64,000 bases of DNA from Erpetoichthys calabaricus (taxonomy: Eukaryota > Chordata > Cladistia > Polypteriformes > Polypteridae): positions 166,243,312-166,307,311 of the forward strand of contig NC_041402.2 in the NCBI RefSeq assembly GCF_900747795.2, in the 5' to 3' direction. The position numbers and the translations under genes were made by a program. Below the pieces are notes generated by a model. That model did no database searches. It was not told where the DNA came from and saw nothing but the letters and a program-made list of their open reading frames with translations. Positions 56,701-64,000 of this stretch are shown here, piece after piece (positions within the stretch are counted from its first letter, which is position 1; the number at the start of each line of letters is the position of its first letter).

Positions 56701-59700
56701 ACCTCGTGTTATTTGCTCTAAGTTTACGTTTTTTGTGTGTTCTATTTGGTTGTGCTTTATTTTTGGATATGCCTAGCCTTTCTTTTGGGTAAAATTAGGC
56801 TCTCACTAGAAAATAATGGCTATTGAAATTAAAAAACATTATTATTGTTAAATTTCCATGTAACAAAACAAGGTTTACATTTACTTAATGATGGAAGGTA
56901 TAGTGTTGTATTGTAAAAAGATACACTAACCCTGTTGCACTCTGAAATGGAAAACAGTTTTCGTATTTGTCATTTTATGTAAATGTGTGTAAAAATAGTC
57001 TTGTAGTTTATCATTAATATGTAACATTGATGCCATATTGAGTCTTATACACAGTTAAGCTGAAACTGTTGGATATAATTTTTATTGACAATGTGCTTAG
57101 TTTCATAAATATGACCTAGAAAGTGTTTTTTTTCAAATTTGCCTTTAATTGGAGTTATGTTACAGCTAAATTTATATTTAAACAAGGCCAAGTATGGTCA
57201 GTCATATCCAACTGCAGAGCCACAGCACCATTCCTCACCACAGGTCCTGCAGTTTCGTGGTGGAAGTTAATGTTAAGGATTAGTGTCATCAGCTTGTATT
57301 GTAGACGTGAGGTGACGTCACATCCACTACTGGTGTAGAACTTCTGGTGTAGATTTGCAGTGCAGCTCTGCAGTTGGATACTTCTAAGTATGACAGGTTT
57401 TGATGACAAAATTGGTCTGAAATATTACAGCTCTTTCAACTGTTGAGGGGTTGATTGACAGAGCAATAGCAGGACTAGAGCAGGACCAGCCACTACGAAA
57501 GGTAAGAATTAATTTTTGCTGTGCTTCCATTGTTACACTTGCAAGGTTTTATTTAATAGTTTTAAAGGAATACTTCACCAAAACGTATATATTTTTAATG
57601 TTACTCCACGTAGTTTGTATTGGTTGCTGAGAAATTTTAATTAAGTTTTCATGGAGAAATTACATTTTGAATATTCAAACTCAGTGGGGCCCTGTAATGA
57701 CCAATTCAGGACAATAACAAACCATGTGAAAACCATCCTTTGGTGGGGGAAAACGAAAACATAACTTGTGTTACATGATCCACATATACAACATCCATTC
57801 GTATGGTCAAAACATACAAAATTTGTGCAATTTTTGCTGAAGATGTCATTCTAACAGTGTTTTATGTTTGAATTGAGTTGAATCTACCGCTCCCCCTCAT
57901 TCATTGGTCAAGAATCCTGTCTTAAGTTTCTAAATTAGAAAGCCTGTTGCTTTGGTAAAATGAAGGGTGAAGGTTTCCTTATGTTTCTCAAATATTGTAG
58001 TTAATTTACTTCAAAAATTATTTGTAACTAATTTTAAAGATAATTGTATTTACCAGTGCCAGTGCCATTTTTCAGCAATAATTAGATAAATATGAAGTAT
58101 GCATGATTTTAAAAAGTTTAAAACGAGCAAGTAACAACGAATCTTAACTTTTGTTTCCGTGTAGTAAGGTTTTTATGTCAGAGAAAAACATCATCCTTAA
58201 AATTTTTATGTTGTTAAAGCAAGAATTATTAATGAAGCATAATTTTTGCTGCTTTCTTCTATTGCACTTGCCAGGTGCACATTGTGGTGGTATCTGGTCC
58301 GAAGAGCATTATCCTATTTACCTTTCAGTGAGAAAACAAAAAAAAATATCTTTTGTGCTAACATTGTTGCAATTAGGATTTTATTAAATGTATATAATTT
58401 TAAGCTTTTAAGCAAGGTCCGTGTTAGGGTCATCCTAAGTAGGATCCTTGATCACTTGCTCAAGTGATCTGGACTCCTTTGGTACTTCATCTTTTTGGAG
58501 AATCCTTTTGTACCGCTGGTTTGACTTTGTGTTGAATGAGCGGTTGCTCACAGAGTCGCAAATGAGGCATATTACTTGCATTGTGAGTGAGTGTCAATTA
58601 CGGAAGTACATCTAGTGGTGCAATTTCCCCGAGGGTGATCTGGCTTGGGGTATCCTCATTGTTGAGGACCCAAGTTGTTGGAGCAGGCCAAGGGGACAGC
58701 CACATAACACCTGGGTGCGTCAAGATAGATGGTCATTTCTGGAGGGTGGAACTGGGGATTGCAAACCAGGATCCTGAACTGTTTCATTATGTGGTGGGTG
58801 CGGCAATGTGCTGTTCCAGGGCCGAGTGGTGGCTGTGAGGCTAGGGATCCGTGCCGACAATTGGAAGGTTGCTGGTTCGAATCCCATAAATGCCAAAAGT
58901 GACTCTACTCTGTTGGGCCTCTGAGCAAGGATCTTAACCTGCAATTGCTCCATCCTGGGCATGACGTTCATCTGCATCCAGCCCTGCAAGCAGGTCCTCC
59001 AAGTTGCAGGGAAAATTCGGGGGTTGGTGGCAGGACTGGCACTCCAGCCACCGTAAAGAACCTCATACTGTTCAGTAGGGTGCAGAGGTGTCACACGTTG
59101 CACGGCTGCACTCAGATTTCAATGTGGGTGTGTGGCAATGCACTGTAATCAGCGCATGCTCCCAACATCACTCTTTCTCTTTAACTTTGTGGTGAGGTCA
59201 TGCAACAACACTGAATTAACTGTGTAGGATTTAGTTAATTTAATACATTTAATAAGTTGTTCCACTGTTCTCTGATAATATTACAATCAGACTTTATTTT
59301 TGTACCCTTGTACAATCATGTCACTAGTCACGCAGTTAATTTTTTTTTTTTTAATTACATATAAATTGCTTTCATTTACAGGAGAATGATCCTGAGGTAG
59401 CTTTGAAGATTGAGGAGTTTATTGACAAACTAAAACAATTGAAAGATGTGGAGAAGCCATTTACACTAGTAAGCAAATAAGCAGTTAAGTTTGCATGTTG
59501 CAGTTATACCCTGTTTTCAGCACCAGTGGATTCTGCTTGTCATAAATGTAGAAAAATGTGAGATTTTACACTGCTACAATCTGTACATCATCCTGCCTAT
59601 AACTTTTCTGAAGGAAGAAGCATTTTAATATCTCTTACTAATGTGAGTCCTGAGCATTCCATGGGCATGGTAATACTGGAGATGTCACATGTTACTCAAT

Positions 59701-62006
59701 AGGCTCCTAGGATAATCCAAGTAAGATCCAAAGCTGAGACAGGAAAAGTGTTAGAAACTGGTAAAATATAAAAGTATCAGTATGTCTCTTTATATTTTAT
59801 GAAATTGACAAATACATAAAATAAATCATTAAAATATTCAGAAAATGCTACCTCAACTGCTCTTTAGACATTTCTCTTAGGTGAGTCAGGTTGTATAAGT
59901 GGAGTATGCTTACAGCATGCAGCAAATCCTGGCAGTCAACAATTTGAAGTCGCAGCTTCCAGGTTTCTAGAAAGTCTGGTTTATCATTCAGTTGTTGCAG
60001 TTTCTGAAGTCATCTTCAGTGACTTGTAAATGTTTCAGTTTCTGCTTGATAAACAAGTTGTATTTTACAGTTTGTTGGCCTGGACCATTTTTATTTTAGC
60101 TTGTGATTTCTTCCTTGCCGTTAACCCCAAGCATGACTCAGTGCTCAAAATTCTGTTGTTACTGTTAAACCAGTCAGATTTGGATTGGATCTCAAGACAG
60201 TTTCTACTGCCATCTAGTAGATGAAATATCATACTGCAAAAAATCATTAATATTTCTATGACTTTTGCCACACTAAGGTAACTTATCAATTTTCATGAGT
60301 GGGGCAGAGCCTTCAACCAAATAAATAACGGCATGTAAATGAGAAGTTGTAAATCCAGTTTTAGAGCAAACTGAAAAAATAGTTAAATCAAGCAACAGTA
60401 ATGGCAGTGTGAATTGGTTCTTAGACATTGACACAGATAATGAAACTGGTGAATTCAGCACTGTAAGACCAAACCTCCATGATCTAGCTGGTGACCCCAT
60501 CATTTAATGCTGCAGCATGGTGCAGTATCTATGTGGTAAAAAGTAAAAATGATTGTGATCAAATGCAAAGACAAAAGAGATATTAGCCTAATATGCAGTG
60601 TTCACAATGTAGATCCGGTGCTTTTGTTGGAGAGATGTGAAAGCCACAAAGTTTTGTGCTGTGGTAGCTTAATGCAAAGGGAATGTCAATTCAGACACTG
60701 ACAGTCTATCCTCTCATGCTCAAGCAGCAGAAAAAGTGTCAGAAAAGCGTGAAAAGAAGCACACTTCTATTATCCCACTTTTAACATTGGGCTGTGTGTT
60801 GGTAGCAGTTTCAGAACATATCACATGAAGATTGTGTACTAAATCTATCTGTATAGAAGTGGCACTAGATCATCTTTCCAGCAATGTGTCACAATTATAC
60901 AATAAACCACTATTTTATTTTGTGATTTTCCCCTTGGGATTAATAAAGTATCTATCTATTTTTTCCTCCCCCTCTCTGGGACTACCTCCGGTGTCATGCT
61001 GTAGCTTCTTGGAAGAACTTCAGGGCCATGAGAAAAGTAAGGGGGTCCTGCCCTGACAGCGCACTGTCTCAATCCCCAGGGACCTCTATAGGGTTTCACT
61101 TCCGAACTCCATCTCCCAAGCACCCCTACAGGTATCTCAACTGGATTCCCGTATGAGGACTACTGCCTCCTGGTGTATAGGGCAGTCCAAATCCTCTGCA
61201 TTCCTCATTCGGTCCATTATATCATGCTGGCAGAACACAAAGTTCTTTCCCTGTCTCACCAGCTACTACAGCTGTTGTTTGACTCTGGCCTGTCATTCAA
61301 GTAAGAAATCATCTTCCTTCCTGGCTGGGATGCCTGTTCTCCTTCTACTTGTTTTTTGATGTGTTATTCTGGGAGTGAGGATAATGCTAAGGAGGCTATA
61401 CTACATTTACAATGTCTATAAATAAAATGATATATCACAGGATAAGACCTCAAACAGATCATAGCAAACACACTCATTGGGTTGCTGGCTTCAGTACATG
61501 AATTCTGAATGTATGAGTCTGTTTTTCTGTTTCCCAAAGACCCTGCCTTCAAATCAAGCTGCTTCCAATATACTGAGAAATTGAAATGTTCACTAGTATA
61601 ATCACAATGCATTTTAGTTCGTCCTGTACTAATTTACTGATAAACAAGTCTCGTAGGAAAAGGGTTTACCAGTACTAAATTTGTTTTGCTGTCGTATCCT
61701 CTAGTATTTTTGCAAAGTGGCAAGCAGATTCCTTATGTTCAGTTTTCATATAACAACTTTGTTTATAAATGAAGATAGTTTGTAGAATCTCTTCCTACCA
61801 ATCATATGTTTGCTTTTGTTTAATGTTTAACTTTTCAATCTCTAGTTCTAGCTAGTTTGGTTCAATAAAATTTTATTTCCTAGATCATTGATGACCCATC
61901 TGGTAACAGTTTTGTGGAGAATCCATTTGCTCCACGTGCAGATGAAGTCCTTAGCGTGACACACTATGAGCGAAACGCACAGCAAAACCTACAGTTGGGG
62001 ATTAAG
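53663..62006 (+). CDS. ZPR1: ZPR1 zinc finger protein, 5' half (six coding exons; continues beyond the window)
   Basis: ZPR1 is a conserved eukaryotic zinc-finger protein. In animals it is known to bind the kinase domain of inactive EGF receptor and eEF1A in the cytoplasm, to enter the nucleus on growth stimulation, and to associate with SMN complexes. Exons: 53663-53785, 55570-55731, 55812-55902, 57431-57501, 59382-59468 and 61884-62006, giving 219 residues. They join in frame with GT-AG sites and follow the vertebrate protein closely: '[14 protein letters not shown]' (26-39), the first C4 finger (C35, C38, C64, C67), '[15 protein letters not shown]', 'STVEGLI', 'GLEQDQP' and '[14 protein letters not shown]'. 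The full protein of about 460 residues has a second zinc finger and a second alpha-helical-hairpin/beta domain, which must lie to the right. The start was chosen because the residues behind it lead straight into the conserved N-terminus. Identification is firm. Confidence 0.95.
53786..55569 (+). other. ZPR1 intron 1
   Basis: 1.78 kb. It contains the hAT-like MITE candidate at 55255-55475; otherwise nothing recognised. Confidence 0.8.
55255..55475. mobile_element. possible hAT-like MITE in ZPR1 intron 1
   Basis: The left end 'ccagtgtttatcaagctttc' and the right end 'gacccagtggttgagaaaaa' look like opposite ends of a CAGTGGTTCTCAA-type hAT element, with 'cacaacccac' and 'gacccacca' text inside. 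Diverged; no target-site duplication found. Confidence 0.4.
55570..55731 (+). CDS. ZPR1: ZPR1 exon 2
   Basis: 54 codons after (T)nCAG: '[20 protein letters not shown]', '[20 protein letters not shown]', '[14 protein letters not shown]'. It completes the zinc finger (C64, C67) and starts the following beta domain. The donor AAAG|GTACAC opens a very short intron. Confidence 0.93.
55812..55902 (+). CDS. ZPR1: ZPR1 exon 3
   Basis: Starts after 'catctgaag' with [20 protein letters not shown] and ends 'FSQKG' plus one base (GGAG|GTAAGT), phase 1. Confidence 0.93.
55903..57430 (+). other. ZPR1 intron 3, nothing else seen
   Basis: 1.53 kb of AT-rich intron. Open frames of 60-99 residues here show no family features. 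Confidence 0.75.
57431..57501 (+). CDS. ZPR1: ZPR1 exon 4
   Basis: After 'aatattacag' it encodes '(A)[18 protein letters not shown]' then 'QPLRK', and ends AAAG|GTAAGA in phase 0. Confidence 0.93.
57502..59381 (+). other. ZPR1 intron 4, holding SINE-B copy 2
   Basis: 1.88 kb; apart from the SINE-B at 58820-59170 nothing recognisable. Confidence 0.75.
58820..59170 (+). mobile_element. SINE-B copy 2
   Basis: Sense-strand copy: tRNA-like head with 'cgagtggtggctgtgaggct' (A-box region) and a perfect-looking B box, GGTTCGAATCC, at about 58874, then 'aaagtgactctactctgttg', 'cttaacctgcaattgctcca' and 'ggggttggtggcaggactgg'. Same family as 42720-43135. Confidence 0.7.
59382..59468 (+). CDS. ZPR1: ZPR1 exon 5
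   Basis: 29 codons: '[20 protein letters not shown]' then 'KDVEKPFTL', matching the helical 'IDEFIVKLKEL' segment of the human protein. Donor CTA|GTAAGC. Confidence 0.93.
59469..61883 (+). other. ZPR1 intron 5
   Basis: 2.4 kb. It contains a LINE-A tail at 60915-60958; no other feature recognised. Confidence 0.75.
60915..60958 (+). repeat. LINE-A-type 3' tail only
   Basis: 'gtgattttccccttgggatt' then 'aataaagtatctatctatt': just the last ~40 bp of the LINE end, as left by extreme 5' truncation. Confidence 0.65.
61884..62006 (+). CDS. ZPR1: ZPR1 exon 6
   Basis: 41 codons after 'tttcctag': '[20 protein letters not shown]', then '[20 protein letters not shown]' and K, ending AAG|GTAGGA. It finishes the first domain; the next exon is beyond the right edge. 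Confidence 0.93.
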
Positions 62007-63464
62007 GTAGGAATAAGTGACTCTTACTGTGTATGCACAATAAACTTGTATGCTACAAGCTGAGCAAAAATTTGACGGTGTGGAGGTGAGTCAGACTTTT
62101 ACGTGATGTAAATTTTCGTGCTTGAATGCTGCTTAACATGATTCTCCTTAAACATCCTCAACTAGATTTCTTGTAAATCTTTTTTGATCTTTTGCTATGG
62201 AAGCTATATCCAATATGCAGAGGGTTTTATTAATCGCCCAATTATAAAACAGAAAAATGTGTTTTTGATTATACAGTCATACAGTAAATACTCTTTGCTG
62301 TGTAGTCATTGTACTATACAATAAATACTATTCTTGTGTTTGAGTTCAGAGTACCTAATAGGATGAAGTTCTTTTAGCCTCTTCTTAACTGAACTGAACC
62401 AGATTATTCATTTTAATTACACATTGATTATTTTATGTTATTTACTAAAGCAATAGTTGCACGCAATTTGCATGAATGAATGAAATGTGTTTGATGACTC
62501 GGGCGCTGCCGAGAGTGACAGCCTTTTTAGCAGCTCCGTTGTGAATTTCCCCTTGGGATTAATAAAGTATCTATCTATCTATGAATAATTGTATACGAGT
62601 TATTTTTGGTTATATATGAGAATGATTATGCATCGGTGACCATTGTGCTCATAGTCTCCACTGAAAAGGCCATGAATGTGGAGCTGTTATATAAATCTGA
62701 TAAATGGACAGAATAAGATCACGTTGACTTGATTGTGCTTGTTCTTCACCACAGCTTACCAAGAATACTCCAAATGTGTATTTTGTTATTCATAGAACTA
62801 CTTAGTGAGTTTTTTTGTTGGCCTTTGTAAAACCAAGTGCAAACTTGTAGCGTTAACTTTCAAAATAACATCTCTATTGTATTGTAATATTACATCTCTG
62901 AATGTTGTCTTAAGAGATTAAACTGTTTATTGTAAAATAAGTGTTGTGCTCAATACTAAAGCAGTTAGTTATGGCAAGGAGCATGCTTCTAAAACACAAA
63001 ATTAAATGTCCTTGCCAGAATTTTTTATACTTCTAATACCCTTTCCAAATTAGTTTCCGGATTTAATTTTACTCCTTCTCTCATTTAAATTTTTTTTTTT
63101 TTCTTTTAGCTACTTTTTTGCAGCCACTTTAAACAATTTAACACATTCTGTCAGCCGCTATAATGCTGATCTTTAGACAAGGTCTTTAGTGGAGACAGAT
63201 TTGTGTGATTTTTATTAGCATCTTGTAGTGAGTAGTTGTCAATGGTATATGTAATGGTAGTAACATCGGACTGTACCATTTGTAATTCCAAATGCAGAGT
63301 TGAAAGAAAATAACATTATAAAAAGTTATCCTTCCTAAAAGGTGACAAACAACACTTCCGTTATTTGCATACTGCCAACAGAGTGGCTTCTTCATTCATT
63401 AACACTACAGATCATTCATCTTAAGTAGACTAATTCAGGAGTGATGCTTCACTGAACAGTACTA
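62007..63464 (+). other. ZPR1 intron 6 (continues), nothing else seen
   Basis: Intronic AT-rich DNA up to the SINE at 63465. No further ZPR1 exon was found before the right edge. Confidence 0.7.
62498..62581 (+). repeat. LINE-A-type 3' end in ZPR1 intron 6
   Basis: 'gcgctgccgagagtgacagc' and 'ctttttagcagctccg' lead into 'tgtgaatttccccttgggat', 'taataaagtatctatctatc': the 3' UTR end of a related LINE subfamily with a very short tail. Confidence 0.7.
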
Positions 63465-63832
63465 TCCATCCATCCATCCATTGTCCAACCCGCTGAATCC
63501 GAACACAGGGTCACGGGGGTCTGCTGGAGCCAATCCCAGCCAACACAGGGCACAAGGCAGGAAACAATCCTGGGCAGGGTGCCAACCCACCGCAGGACAC
63601 ACACAAACACACCCACACACCAAGCACACACTAGGGCCAATTTAGAATTTCCAATCCACCTAACCTGCATGTCTTTGGACTGTGGGAGGAAACCGGAGCG
63701 CCCGGAGGAAACCCACGCAGACACGGGGAGAACATGCAAACTCCACGCAGGGAGGACCCGGGAAGTGAACCCGGGTCCCCAGGTCACCCAACTGCGAGGC
63801 AGCAGTGCTACCCACTGCGCCACCGTGCCGCC
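63465..63832 (-). mobile_element. SINE-A, full length, with 12-bp target-site duplication, in ZPR1 intron 6
   Basis: Antisense to ZPR1: a (GATG)n tail at the left and a tRNA-like head at the right with A box TGGCGCAGTGG and a B-box variant (GGTTCACTTCC). Flanked by tgaacagtacta at 63453-63464 and 63833-63844. Very close in sequence to the copy at 21867-22233. Confidence 0.9.
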
Positions 63833-64000
63833 TGAACAGTACTAGTTTCAGAGAAATATTTACTCTTGTATTTTGAAATATGCATGTTGATACATTCATT
63901 TAAATCTCTCTAGATTGGCACAGTAACATGGTTTGTCTTGGATACAAGTTTTAGGCCTCAAACATTACAAAAAATTTGGCATGTTTTTGATCTTGCATTG

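Overview
The window is vertebrate nuclear DNA, most likely from a bony fish with a large, repeat-rich genome. A non-teleost ray-finned fish such as a bichir or reedfish would fit, but that placement is a guess. It is AT-rich, has split genes with GT-AG introns, and is full of CR1/L2/Rex1-type LINEs, tRNA-derived SINEs with (GATG)n tails, a 5S-derived SINE, Tc1/hAT-like DNA elements, a Helitron, solo LTRs and long (TATC)n/(GATA)n microsatellites.

Host genes are few. (1) The 5' half of ZPR1 lies on the + strand at 53.66-62.0 kb. Six coding exons give 219 residues covering the first C4 zinc finger and the domain behind it; the rest of the gene is beyond the right edge. (2) A minus-strand receptor-like gene at 32.49-34.24 kb has three phase-1 immunoglobulin-domain exons in order V-like, C2-like and I/C2-like. 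Its signal-peptide, membrane and tail exons were not identified with confidence. (3) A minus-strand signal-peptide exon lies at 3.07-3.14 kb with a flanking block that recurs, decayed, at 41.85-42.32 kb. This suggests a tandem cluster of related Ig-type receptor genes, the left-hand member running off the window.

Layout. 0-10 kb: LINE and SINE pieces, a solo LTR, a hAT-like MITE. 10-14 kb: a MITE copy, mostly unassigned AT-rich sequence, and a Ty3/gypsy pol fossil. 14.2-17.05 kb: two copies of one LINE placed tail to tail. 17.09-24.37 kb: a large inverted structure whose arms are arrays of a ~187-bp repeat with shared outer flanks, enclosing a core that holds a tandem duplication, a 0.68-kb inverted-repeat transposon, a 120-bp palindrome and SINEs. 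24-31 kb: MITEs and a Helitron with both ends. 32-42 kb: the Ig gene and its repeat-filled surroundings. 42-50 kb: SINE-B, LINE and L2 copies. 50.19-51.81 kb: a whole Tc1-type transposon with an intact transposase. 53.4-64 kb: ZPR1, its promoter, and young SINE and LINE tails in its introns.

No CRISPR array, operon, rRNA or functional tRNA gene was seen. All family names rest on reading translations and motifs by eye; no database search was run.
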